The notes beneath the pieces were generated by a model. That model saw only the letters and a program-made list of their open reading frames with translations. It did not search any database and was not told where the DNA came from. This document shows positions 1-7,623 of a stretch of DNA of 40,276 nucleotides, one piece after another; within the stretch, counting starts at the first letter, position 1, and the number at the start of each line of letters is the position of its first letter. A program made the position numbers and the translations under genes. The DNA is from Chloroflexota bacterium (GTDB taxonomy: Bacteria > Chloroflexota > Limnocylindria > Limnocylindrales > CSP1-4): positions 1 to 40,276 of the forward strand of contig JACPOU010000018.1 of NCBI GenBank assembly GCA_016191345.1. The letters are read 5' to 3'.

Positions 1-1232
1 CGCGCCCCCTCCTCGATCGCCTCGTGGACCTCGTCCTGCGCCGGCATGTCCTTCAGGTCGCGGCGGTAGACGAGGGTCACCTCTGCGGCCGACTGGCGGA
101 TGCTGGTCCGCGTGCAGTCGATGGCGGTGAAACCGCCGCCGATGACCACCACCTTCGCGCCCTTGAGGGCCGGGATCGGGACGCCGCGCGAGCTGTTGTA
201 GAGGTTTTCGAGCGCGTTGACGACGCCGTCGGCGTCCTCGCCGGGGATCCCCATCTCGTTGGAGCGGTAGCAGCCGATCCCGACGTAGACCGCGTCGTAG
301 CCCTGCTCCAGCAGGTCGGCGATGTGGAAGTCGCGCCCCAGCCGCATGTTGGGCTTGAAGGTCGCGCCCAGCTCCCAGACGTGGTTCAGCTCGCGGTCCA
401 TCCACTCCTTCGGGAGCCGATAGGCCGGGATCCCGTAGCGCAGCATGCCGCCCTGCTCCGGATCGGCCTCATAGACGTCGCAGTGATGGCCGCGCAGCTG
501 GAGGTAGTAGGCGGCGGACATGCCCGCCGGACCGGAACCGATGACCGCCACGCGCCGCCCGGAGTCGGGCTCGCGGGGCCACGGCGTCGGGGCGGGGGCA
601 TCCACTTCGAGCACCCGGTCGGCGCAGTAGCGGTGCGAGTCGCGGATGGCGATGGCGGTGTCGACCTCCTCGCGCCGGCAGTGCGTCTCGCACGGCGCCG
701 GGCAGACGCGGCCGAGGATCGCGGGGAAGGGGAGCGAGCGCTTGAGGATGCGCGTCGCCTCCTCCCAGTTGCCCAGGGTGTTCTGCTTGAGGTAGCCGGG
801 GATGTCGACCCGGGTGGGGCACTTGAACTGGCAGGGCGGCAGGCAGTACGCGTCGTGGTCGCTGAAGATCAGCTCGAGCACCATCCGGCGGTTCTCGACC
901 AGCCGATCCGAGTGGGTGGTGATGACCATCCCCTCGGCGATCTGGGTGCCGCAGGAGATCGGCGTGGTCTCCTGGCCCTCGACCTCGACCACGCAGATGC
1001 GGCAGGCCCCGTACGGCGCCAGCTTCGGCTCGTAGCACAGCGTCGGCACGTCGATCCCCAGCACGCGGCAGGCCTGGAGGATGGTCTGCCCCTCCTCGGC
1101 CTCGACCACCGCGCCGTTGATGGTGACGGCGATCTTGCGGGTGCCCGGCACCATCGGCCAGATGGGGGTGTAGTCCTCCGGGCGCAGCGGCGCGCCCGTG
1201 CCGTTCCCGTTGCCGTTGGTGACGAAGCTCAT
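1..1232 (-). CDS. 2Fe-2S / GltD-like FAD oxidoreductase at the nuoG position (partial, 3' end outside window)
   Basis: Reading leftwards from ATG at 1232, 410 residues are visible before the window edge. The N-terminal fifth is a plant-type 2Fe-2S domain like the N1b domain of NuoG, with ligand spacing C-x10-C-x2-C-x13-C (LCYEP...GACRIC...SCG). Next comes a cysteine-rich stretch (YCLPPCQFKCP, then VCPAPCETHC) like the Fe-S linker of glutamate synthase small subunit and dihydropyrimidine dehydrogenase. An FAD/NAD(P) domain follows, with a dinucleotide motif (VAVIGSGPAGMSAAYYL) and GGMLRYGIPAYRLP, typical of GltD. A second nucleotide motif (VVVIGGGFTAIDC) lies near the left end. It starts 13 bp after nuoF, so it probably passes electrons between a nucleotide or ferredoxin and complex I. 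The domain reading is firm, but the role is inferred. A true molybdopterin-type NuoG could still lie beyond the window. Confidence 0.8.
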   Translation of the reverse strand, partial: MSFVTNGNGNGTGAPLRPEDYTPIWPMVPGTRKIAVTINGAVVEAEEGQTILQACRVLGIDVPTLCYEPKLAPYGACRICVVEVEGQETTPISCGTQIAEGMVITTHSDRLVENRRMVLELIFSDHDAYCLPPCQFKCPTRVDIPGYLKQNTLGNWEEATRILKRSLPFPAILGRVCPAPCETHCRREEVDTAIAIRDSHRYCADRVLEVDAPAPTPWPREPDSGRRVAVIGSGPAGMSAAYYLQLRGHHCDVYEADPEQGGMLRYGIPAYRLPKEWMDRELNHVWELGATFKPNMRLGRDFHIADLLEQGYDAVYVGIGCYRSNEMGIPGEDADGVVNALENLYNSSRGVPIPALKGAKVVVIGGGFTAIDCTRTSIRQSAAEVTLVYRRDLKDMPAQDEVHEAIEEGA

Positions 1233-1244
1233 GGCCGGTGCATC

Positions 1245-2597
1245 CTAGAGGCCCGCCAGCGGTACGAGCAGCGGCGAGACACGCGGCGTGGCGCAGGCGC
1301 CGGCCAGGCACTCGCCGCGCTCGGCGTGGGCGCGGTACTCGTCGGCGAAGCGGTCGAGGGTGGTGAGCATCGGCCCCGGCGCGCGCGACTCGAGGTGGCA
1401 GAGCGCCGTGTCGTGCATCTTGCGGGCGAGGTCGCGCATCAGCTGCGGGTCGTTCGGGCGCGGGCTGGCGGCCAGGACCCGATCCAGCGCCTCGACCAGC
1501 CGCTTCGTGCCGATCCGGCAGGGGACCGCCTTGCCGCACGCCTCCCGGGCGGAGTAGTCGAGGAAGAAGCGGGCCGTGTCGACCATGCAGGTGTCGGTGT
1601 CGGTCACGAGCAGCTGTCCAAGGCCGACGCCGGCTCCCGCCGCGTGGAGCGCGTCGAAGTCATAGGGCGTGGCGAGCTCGGTCGCGGCGATGGCGCCGCC
1701 GCCGGGGCCGCCGACGAAGACCGCCTTGGTGGTCCCGGTGCCGCCGCCGGCCAGCGCGACGATCCGCGAGAGCGGGGTCCCGAGGGCGACCTCCGCCAGG
1801 CCGGGCTGCGCCACGCGGCCGGAGATGCTGACCAGCTTGGTGCCCGGCGCGTCCTTGCTGCCGACGGCCGCGAACTTCTTCGCCCCGTGCCGCGCGATCC
1901 AGGCGACGTGCGCCAGCGTCTCGCCGTTCTGGACGACGGTCGGCGCGCCGCGCAGCCCGCGCTCGGTCGGGTACGGTGGCCGGATGACCGGCATGCCGCG
2001 GTCGCCGGCCAGCGCCGCCAGCAGGGCGGTCTCCTCGCCGGCCACGAGCGCCGGCGCTCCCTCCAAGACCGATATCACGCACGAGAAGTCGGTGCCCATC
2101 ACCAGGTAGCCGGCCAGGTGCGCCGCATCGGCCGCGGCGACGGCGGCGCGCAGCCGCTCGAGCGCCACGCTCCAGTCGCGGCGCACGGCGATCACCGCCT
2201 CCGACGCCCCGGTGGCGAACGCCGCGACCAGCACCCCCTCCAGGATGAGATGCGGATTGCCCTCGGCCAGCGCTCGGTCACCCAGCGCCGTGGGATCGGC
2301 CCCGATCAGGTTGGCGACGACCTTGCGTTCGCCCTCGGCTGCGCGGGCGGCGCGCCACTTGTCCGCCGTCGGGTAGCCGCCACCGCCGCGCCCGCGCAGT
2401 CCGGCGGCGGCGACCTCGTCGAGGGTCCCCTCCGCGCCGAGCTTCTCGACCGCGCGCTTCAGGCCGGCGTAGCCGCCCGCCTTGCGGTAGCTCTCCAGGC
2501 TGGTCGGGTCGACCTTGCCGATCTCGGCCAGCAGGCGCTGCTCGCCGCCGGGCAGGATGCGGATCTGGGGGGAGAGGCCGGTGGAGCCCTCGCTCAC
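1245..2597 (-). CDS. nuoF: NADH-quinone oxidoreductase subunit F, divergent
   Basis: A 450-residue protein of normal NuoF length. It should carry FMN and the N3 [4Fe-4S] cluster and accept hydride from NADH on the cytoplasmic arm of complex I. The FMN glycine loop is present (GRGGGGYPTADKW, 69-81), as are GEETALL (187-193) and the SLBB-like region. Key sites differ from the family. The usual NADE-x-EPGT-x-KDR loop reads NLIGADPTALGDR (96-108). The usual VNNVETLA reads VQNGETLA (222-229). The N3 motif C-x2-C-x2-C reads C354-GK-A357-VP-C360, so the middle cysteine is alanine; the distant fourth ligand matches C400. Extra cysteines C430 and C435 lie near the C-terminus. It starts at GTG or ATG-equivalent position 2597, overlapping the nuoI/E stop by 4 bp. 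Family is certain; NADH oxidation is doubtful. Confidence 0.93.
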   Translation of the reverse strand: MSEGSTGLSPQIRILPGGEQRLLAEIGKVDPTSLESYRKAGGYAGLKRAVEKLGAEGTLDEVAAAGLRGRGGGGYPTADKWRAARAAEGERKVVANLIGADPTALGDRALAEGNPHLILEGVLVAAFATGASEAVIAVRRDWSVALERLRAAVAAADAAHLAGYLVMGTDFSCVISVLEGAPALVAGEETALLAALAGDRGMPVIRPPYPTERGLRGAPTVVQNGETLAHVAWIARHGAKKFAAVGSKDAPGTKLVSISGRVAQPGLAEVALGTPLSRIVALAGGGTGTTKAVFVGGPGGGAIAATELATPYDFDALHAAGAGVGLGQLLVTDTDTCMVDTARFFLDYSAREACGKAVPCRIGTKRLVEALDRVLAASPRPNDPQLMRDLARKMHDTALCHLESRAPGPMLTTLDRFADEYRAHAERGECLAGACATPRVSPLLVPLAGL

Positions 2598-3436
2598 GAG
2601 ACGGCCTGGCCCGCGGGCCGCCGGGCGGGAGCCTTACGACGTTCCGCGACCACGTGACGCCCCTGCTCCACGGTCAGCGGGCCGTAGACCAGCGTGTCGA
2701 TGCGCAGCGCCGGCGCCAGCGCGCCCGCGGTGACCTCGTCGCTCGTCTCGAGCGTGATCGAGCCGTCCGCCGTGCTCTCGCCGGGGCCGATCCCCAGGTC
2801 GGCGCGGATCGCGGCCAGCAGCGCGTCGCCGCCGGCGAAGCGGCAGGCGGCGCAGGTGCAGACGGTGACGAGGTGCCCGTCGGCGGGGAGGAGGCGGAAG
2901 CCGCCGAGCCCGGCGGCGCCGAAGACCTGGGCCCAGTGGATCGACGTCGTGTCGCTCACCTGTCGAAGGGCGAGCTCGGGCAGGTAGCCGTAGCGCGACT
3001 CGACCGCGGAGAAGATGGCGACCAGCGCCTCGGGGCGCCCACCGTACCCGTCGATCACGCCGCGCAGCCAGGGGGCGTCGATCGCCTCGTCCCAGCGCGC
3101 CGCGTTGCGCATCGGCTCCGCCGGCAGGCCGGCGCGACGGTAGGCGTTCGGATCCCGGCGCTCGTCGTAGATCTCCGGCATGCCGTAGCGGATCCGCTTC
3201 CCCTCGGAGTCGAAGCCGCTCATGTCGATCGCCTCGACCGGGCAGACCTGCGCGCACTGGAAGCAGACCTCGCACTTGTGCTCGCCGAACGGGTCGTAGA
3301 TCAGGTCGAGGCGGCCACGCCATCGGTCCGGCATGGTCGGGCGCGACTCGGGGTACTGGTTCGTCACTTTGGGCGCCCAGTAGTTGCGCCCGGTCTGGCG
3401 CAGCCCCTTGAGGATGCCGAAGCCGGGGATCCTCAC
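2594..3436 (-). CDS. NuoI-NuoE fusion protein of complex I, cluster-poor
   Basis: A GTG start at 3436 overlaps the nuoH stop (GTGA) and gives 280 residues. Residues 1-100 are NuoI-like (GRNYWAPKVTNQYPESRP, then one cluster motif C55-x2-C58-x2-C61-x3-C65-P). Normal NuoI has two such motifs, but here no cysteine follows until 193. Residues about 115-265 match NuoE, the thioredoxin-like 2Fe-2S subunit: VESRYGYLPELAL, the first ligand pair C193-x4-C198, GESTADGSITLE, and VYGPLTVEQ. The second NuoE ligand pair (normally ECLGACGLAP) reads DEVTAGALAP, so both cysteines are gone. The fusion thus offers one [4Fe-4S] site and only half an N1a site. It sits between nuoH and nuoF as part of the operon. 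Subunit identity is clear, while the loss of electron-wire centres is read directly from the missing cysteines. Confidence 0.88.
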   Translation of the reverse strand: MRIPGFGILKGLRQTGRNYWAPKVTNQYPESRPTMPDRWRGRLDLIYDPFGEHKCEVCFQCAQVCPVEAIDMSGFDSEGKRIRYGMPEIYDERRDPNAYRRAGLPAEPMRNAARWDEAIDAPWLRGVIDGYGGRPEALVAIFSAVESRYGYLPELALRQVSDTTSIHWAQVFGAAGLGGFRLLPADGHLVTVCTCAACRFAGGDALLAAIRADLGIGPGESTADGSITLETSDEVTAGALAPALRIDTLVYGPLTVEQGRHVVAERRKAPARRPAGQAVS

Positions 3437-4443
3437 AGCTTGAAGGCCACCACCGCGACGGCGGTGACGATCAGATTGACCATGGCCAGCGGCAGGAGCA
3501 CCTTCCAGGCCACCCCCATCAGCTGGTCGACGCGGATGCGCACGAGCGTGACGCGCAGCAGGACCGCCAGCGCCACGAAGAGGTAGGTCTTGAGGAAGAA
3601 CCAGAAGACGCCGTAGAGCGTGCCGGCGAACCCGTCGAGCTGGGCGGGGAAGGGCCACGGCGCCAGCCAGCCCCCGAAGAAGAGCGAGGTCATGATCCCG
3701 CTCATGATGAAGAGGGCCACGTACTCGGCGAAGAAGAAGAACCCGAAGCGCATGCCGGAGTACTCGGTGAAGGGCCCCGCCACCAGCTCGCTGTCGGCCT
3801 CGACCATGTCGAACGGGGTGCGGTTGATCTCGGCCAGCGAGGCGACGTAGAAGATCCCCAGGCCGACCGGCTGCCAGACGAGCAGCCAGCCGTGGGCCAG
3901 CTGCCACGCGATCAGCTCGCGGAAGTTGAGCGTGCCGGCCAGCACCACCGCCCCCACCACCGACAGCGTCAGCGGGATCTCGTAGCTGACCATCTGGGCG
4001 GCGCTGCGCAGGCCGCCGAGCAGCGAGTACTTGTTGTAGCTGGCCCAGCCGGCGACCAGCAGGCCGACCACCGAGAGGCCGAGCACGGCGAAGAAGTAGA
4101 CGATCCCGATGTTGAAGTCGGCGGCGATTGCGCCCGGCGCGAAGGGGATCACCAGCATGCTCATGGCGGCTGCCATGAAGACCATCCAGGGCGCCATGGT
4201 GAAGGTGGCGCGATCGGCCTGGTCGGGGATCTGATCCTCCTTGGCGAGCACCTTGAAGCCGTGGATCGTGCTCTGGAACATGCCCCATGGCCCGACCCGG
4301 TTGGGGCCGTAGCGGAGCTGCGCGCCGGCGATGATCTTGAGCTCCATCTGGATCACCACGAAGGCGGTCGGCACGGTCAGGAGCAGGATCAGCGTCGTGG
4401 AGAGCAGGAAGCGCAGGACGCCGAGGACGACGCTCCAGTCCAT
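3433..4443 (-). CDS. nuoH: NADH-quinone oxidoreductase subunit H
   Basis: A 336-residue polytopic membrane protein, the complex I subunit that forms the quinone chamber at the junction of the peripheral and membrane arms. Family signatures are RYGPNRVGPWGMFQ (about 44-57), KEDQIPDQAD, the conserved loop SLAEINRTPFDMVEADSELVAGPFTEYSG (split by a short hydrophobic lead-in), and FFFFAEYVALF. About eight hydrophobic spans are visible. The ATG at 4443 shares bases with the nuoD stop codon (TAATG), so translation is probably coupled. Its 3' end overlaps the GTG of the nuoI/E fusion. Unlike the downstream NADH-module subunits it looks fully conventional, which suggests that quinone chemistry is preserved in this complex. 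Confidence 0.97.
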   Translation of the reverse strand: MDWSVVLGVLRFLLSTTLILLLTVPTAFVVIQMELKIIAGAQLRYGPNRVGPWGMFQSTIHGFKVLAKEDQIPDQADRATFTMAPWMVFMAAAMSMLVIPFAPGAIAADFNIGIVYFFAVLGLSVVGLLVAGWASYNKYSLLGGLRSAAQMVSYEIPLTLSVVGAVVLAGTLNFRELIAWQLAHGWLLVWQPVGLGIFYVASLAEINRTPFDMVEADSELVAGPFTEYSGMRFGFFFFAEYVALFIMSGIMTSLFFGGWLAPWPFPAQLDGFAGTLYGVFWFFLKTYLFVALAVLLRVTLVRIRVDQLMGVAWKVLLPLAMVNLIVTAVAVVAFKL

Positions 4444-5717
4444 TACTTGTCGACCCCGCCCATCACCGGGTCGAAGCTGGCCATCACCGCCATGGTGTCG
4501 GCGATCAGGTGCCCCGGCATCAGCTTGGGGATCGCCTGGAGGCTGACGAAGGAGGGGTCGCGCATCCGGAACCGATACGGGTTGGGGCCGCCGTCGCTGA
4601 TCGCGTAGACGCTGTAGAGGCCGCGCGGCGACTCGACCGCGGCGTAGGCCCGCCCGGGCCTGGGGCGGATGATCCCCGGCACCTGGGCCTGCACCGGCCC
4701 GTGCGGCATCCTGTCGACGATCTGGTCGATCAGGTGGATGCTCTGCTTGATCTCGGCAACGCGCTGGAGGTAGCGGGCGTTCGAGTCCCCGCCGGGCTGG
4801 GTGATCACCTCGAACTCGAGCTCCGGATAGATCGAGTAGGGATGCGCCCTCCGCACGTCGAACGCCACGCCCGAAGCGCGCAGGTTCGGGCCCGATACCC
4901 CCAGCGCGATCGCGTCCCTGCCCGAGAGCACGCCCATCCCGATCGTCCGCGCCCGGAAGATCTCGTTGTCGGTGATCACCCGCTCGCTCATCTCGACGTT
5001 CTTGAGCACGTGGGCTCGCCAGGTGCCGAGGCGCGAGAAGAACTCGTCGTTGGCGTCGAAATTGACCCCGCCCACGCGGAAGAAGTTGAAGAGCATCCGC
5101 TGGCCGCTGATCGCCGACAGCATGTCGACGATCTCGTCGCGGTTGATGAAGCCGTACAGGATCGGCGTGATGCCGCCCATGTCGAGCGCCAGGAAGCCCA
5201 TCATCAGGCTGTGGCTGAACACGCGGTTCAGCTCCACCACCAGCGCCCGGATGTACTCCGCGCGCCTGGGGGCCTGGACCCCGAACAGCTTCTCGAAGGC
5301 GATCGCCGGAGCGTGCTCGTTGTGCATCGAGGCGAGGTAGTCCATCGGGTCGACGTAGGTCAGCACCGTGGTGTAGGTGGCGTTCTCGCAGAGCTTCTCG
5401 ATGCCGCGGTGCAGGTAGCCCAGGACCGGGTCGATGTCGGTCACCACCTCGCCACGCACCTTCACGACGAGGCGCATGACGCCGTGCGTCGAGGGGTGCT
5501 GCGGGCCCATGTTGACCAGCATCTCCCCCTCCGCGAGGGAGTAGACCTGGCGCTCGCGCTCGGTCTGCGGAGGCCGATCCGGGAGCCCCACCGACTCGAA
5601 GCCCGCGTAATCACCGACGGGTCCCCTGGCGGGCGGGAGCCCGGCGACCGTGCGCAGCCGCGCCTCCTCCTCCCGCTCGACGTCGAGCGGATCGGGGATC
5701 TTCACGTCGCTGGTCAC
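4443..5717 (-). CDS. nuoD: NADH-quinone oxidoreductase subunit D
   Basis: A GTG start at 5717, overlapping the nuoC stop as GTGA, gives 424 residues. NuoD is the 49-kDa subunit, related to the large subunit of NiFe hydrogenases, and forms much of the quinone site with NuoB. The signature GEMLVNMGPQHPSTHGVMRL (about 65-84) contains the quinone-site histidine region, and GYLHRGIEKL follows. DPMDYLASMHNEHA, MGGITPILYGF and the closing DPVMGGVDK are all typical. The roughly 60-residue N-terminal lead (KIPDPLDVEREEEARLR...) is longer than in E. coli-like NuoD and has no assigned role. The upstream in-frame extension to 5783 overlaps nuoC and looks non-coding. Confidence 0.96.
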   Translation of the reverse strand: MTSDVKIPDPLDVEREEEARLRTVAGLPPARGPVGDYAGFESVGLPDRPPQTERERQVYSLAEGEMLVNMGPQHPSTHGVMRLVVKVRGEVVTDIDPVLGYLHRGIEKLCENATYTTVLTYVDPMDYLASMHNEHAPAIAFEKLFGVQAPRRAEYIRALVVELNRVFSHSLMMGFLALDMGGITPILYGFINRDEIVDMLSAISGQRMLFNFFRVGGVNFDANDEFFSRLGTWRAHVLKNVEMSERVITDNEIFRARTIGMGVLSGRDAIALGVSGPNLRASGVAFDVRRAHPYSIYPELEFEVITQPGGDSNARYLQRVAEIKQSIHLIDQIVDRMPHGPVQAQVPGIIRPRPGRAYAAVESPRGLYSVYAISDGGPNPYRFRMRDPSFVSLQAIPKLMPGHLIADTMAVMASFDPVMGGVDK

Positions 5718-6298
5718 GACTCGGACTCCGCGCGGGCGATCACGCCCGGGGCCAGCTCGTCGGAGAGGCGGGAGAGATCCCACGTCTCGGGGCGCTCCAA
5801 CGGCCGCACGCCGGCGGCCGGTGAGTCGGCGGCGTCATCGGGGAGCAGGAAGTCCCTGCGCTGCGGGAAGCTGCGGTAGTCGGGCGACATGTAGATCCGG
5901 CGCAGGTCGCGGTTGCCGTCGAAGACGATCCCCATCATGTCGTACATCTCGCGCTCGTGGAACATCGCCCCCTCCCACAGGCCGGTGATGGTGGGGAGGT
6001 GGGGATCGGCGCGGTTCACCCGCGCGCGGACGCGGAGCCAGGCGGGGTGGCGATCCGAGTAGAGGTGGTAGACCACCTCGAAGTGCTCGCTCGGGCCGTA
6101 GTCGACCGCGGCGGCATCGGCCAGGTAGAAGAAGTTGAGCTCGGGCTCGTCGCGCAGGACCTGGAGCAGCTCCACGTTGCGGGCGCCGTCGATCCGGACC
6201 TCGACCGTGTCCTCATCGGTCCAGAGGTCGGCTGCCAGGTCGGGGAAGCGGTCGAGGAGCAGGCGGACCAGGGCACCCGCCTTGGCCGGGGCGCTCAG
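5714..6298 (-). CDS. nuoC: NADH-quinone oxidoreductase subunit C
   Basis: Complex I 30-kDa subunit of 194 residues. It has the family signature [24 protein letters not shown] followed by [12 protein letters not shown]. No ATG, GTG or TTG lies in frame near the true N-terminus. The best start is CTG at 6298, which overlaps the nuoB stop as CTGA. A strong Shine-Dalgarno core (AAGGAGA) lies six bases upstream. The arrangement copies the GTGA overlaps of nuoC/nuoD and nuoH/nuoI, which supports CTG over a later start. Upstream frame extension into nuoB is shadow sequence. The product joins NuoB and NuoD in the peripheral arm. Confidence 0.93.
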   Translation of the reverse strand: MSAPAKAGALVRLLLDRFPDLAADLWTDEDTVEVRIDGARNVELLQVLRDEPELNFFYLADAAAVDYGPSEHFEVVYHLYSDRHPAWLRVRARVNRADPHLPTITGLWEGAMFHEREMYDMMGIVFDGNRDLRRIYMSPDYRSFPQRRDFLLPDDAADSPAAGVRPLERPETWDLSRLSDELAPGVIARAESES

Positions 6299-6837
6299 CG
6301 CACGTCTCCTTCCCAGTCCTGCCGCTGGACCCCGCGGTCGACGAACGTCGGCCACTCGCCGCGACGCTGCTTGACCAGCTCCTGGAGCCGCATCATCCCG
6401 TAGATCAGCCCCTCCGGACGGGGCGGGCAACCGGGCACGTAGACGTCCACCGGCATGACGCGGTCGACCCCCTGCACCACGCTGTAGCTGCGCTTGAAGC
6501 GGCCGCCGGAGGTGGTGCAGGTGCCCATCGCCACGCACCACTTCGGCTCGGGCATCTGCTCCCAGAGGCGGACCAGCGGGCCGGCCATCTTGGTCGTCAG
6601 CGTCCCGGCCACGATCAGGACGTCCGCCTGCCGCGGCGAGGCGCGGAAGGGGAACATCCCGAAGCGGTCGATGTCGTTCTTGCTCGTGGCGGTGCTCATC
6701 ATCTCGATCGCGCAGCAGCTCAGGCCGGAGAGGAGCGGCCAGAGCGAGTTGGCGCGGATCAGGTCCAGGACGATGTCGGCCCGGGTCGGGATCACCTCGA
6801 GCAGGCCGTGGAAGCCGCCCTGCGGGTGCTCCTCCAT
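6295..6837 (-). CDS. nuoB: NADH-quinone oxidoreductase subunit B
   Basis: A 180-residue protein from ATG 6837. NuoB carries the terminal N2 [4Fe-4S] cluster that reduces quinone. All four ligands are visible: the adjacent pair C41-C42 ([10 protein letters not shown]), C107 ([10 protein letters not shown]) and C137 ([10 protein letters not shown]). The 104 bp between the nuoA stop and this ATG are open in the same frame and read like coding sequence ([18 protein letters not shown]). They contain no ATG, GTG or TTG, so the true start may be a rare codon upstream or a base may be missing. N2 is therefore intact even though several upstream clusters are not. Confidence 0.94.
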   Translation of the reverse strand: MEEHPQGGFHGLLEVIPTRADIVLDLIRANSLWPLLSGLSCCAIEMMSTATSKNDIDRFGMFPFRASPRQADVLIVAGTLTTKMAGPLVRLWEQMPEPKWCVAMGTCTTSGGRFKRSYSVVQGVDRVMPVDVYVPGCPPRPEGLIYGMMRLQELVKQRRGEWPTFVDRGVQRQDWEGDVR

Positions 6838-6941
6838 CCCGAACTCGCGGAGCAGCTCGTCATCGGCCTGGTCCGGGACGACGATGCGTCCGTCCGCCGA
6901 GAGGGACGCGGTGACCCTGCCCTCGGCGCGCGGCGGGGTCT

Positions 6942-7301
6942 CTAGCGCCACTTGAGGTCGCCCTTCTTCCAGGCGTACAGCTCCCCGAAGAGGAGGATCC
7001 CCAGGAAGAGGCCGATCAGGACGATCCCCTGCACCTCGATCGCCCGGACCGCCACCGCCCACAGGTAGACGAAGACGATCTCCACGTCGAATGCCACGAA
7101 GAGGAGCGCGTAGAGGTAGAAGGCGAGGCCGAAGCGCGACCAGGTGTCGCCGATCGTGTCGATCCCGCACTCGTACGGGAGCCCCTTTTGCGGGGTACGG
7201 CGCCGATGGGTGATCAGCCATGAGAAGAGGATCGTGCCAAAGACGAAGATCGACGCGGCGATCGCGAATCCGATGACGTAGAGCAGTCCGGTCTGATCCA
7301 T
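6942..7301 (-). CDS. nuoA: NADH-quinone oxidoreductase subunit A
   Basis: A 119-residue membrane subunit with three hydrophobic spans. The conserved inter-helix loop [10 protein letters not shown] contains the cysteine that becomes exposed in deactive complex I, and [12 protein letters not shown] is the NuoA hallmark. ATG at 7301 is preceded by GGAG at a good distance. A longer in-frame reading to 7373 has no ribosome site and was not chosen. It is the first gene of the nuo operon, followed by nuoB after 104 bp. An extended -10 element lies about 100 bp upstream. Confidence 0.96.
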   Translation of the reverse strand: MDQTGLLYVIGFAIAASIFVFGTILFSWLITHRRRTPQKGLPYECGIDTIGDTWSRFGLAFYLYALLFVAFDVEIVFVYLWAVAVRAIEVQGIVLIGLFLGILLFGELYAWKKGDLKWR

Positions 7302-7400
7302 ACCAGCTCCGTGGGTGCTCGGGCGCAGGACCGATGTCCCGCGCAGTTGGTGCTCGGTTTCTCCGCGGCCCACGCACGCACGCCGGCCGCCTCGGGAATC

Positions 7401-7409
7401 AGTCTAGCA
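7401..7409 (-). promoter_or_regulatory. Extended -10 promoter for the nuo operon
   Basis: The minus strand reads TGCTAGACT. The same nine bases precede the tRNA-Thr gene at 25286-25294. A start of transcription near 7394 would give a leader of about 93 nt before nuoA. No convincing -35 hexamer is visible, as expected for a TGn-extended -10. Confidence 0.5.
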
Positions 7410-7511
7410 GCCGCCGCCGCGGGCTACCTCCCAGGCGCAGACGTCCCCCCAGGCGCAGACGTCATCGCCGGCTTGGCCGCTTCCCTTGGCTACCTGCCTG
7501 GCTTCCATTCG

Positions 7512-7623
7512 GCCCGCCGATTCACGCCCGCCGATTCACGCCCGCCGATTCACGCCCGCCGATTCACGCCCGCCGATTCACGCCCGCCGATTCACGCCCG
7601 CCGATTCACGCCCGCCGATTCAC
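7512..7623. repeat. 14-bp x 8 perfect tandem repeat
   Basis: The unit GCCCGCCGATTCAC is repeated eight times without a mismatch and without spacers. Because 14 is not a multiple of three, the array shifts frame at each unit, so it is unlikely to encode a repeat protein. Its GATTCAC core recurs in the dispersed repeats just to the right, which suggests the array expanded from one of them. Absence of unique spacers rules out CRISPR. Confidence 0.97.

Noticed and set aside
24..2657. 877-codon plus-strand open frame opposite nuoF and the nuoG-position gene
   Set aside because: Antisense shadow of real complex I genes. Its translation is low-complexity Arg/Ala/Gly/Asp with no family pattern, as expected in very GC-rich DNA.
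7512..7623. CRISPR array
   Set aside because: Units are 14 bp and contiguous with no spacers, and no cas genes are present.
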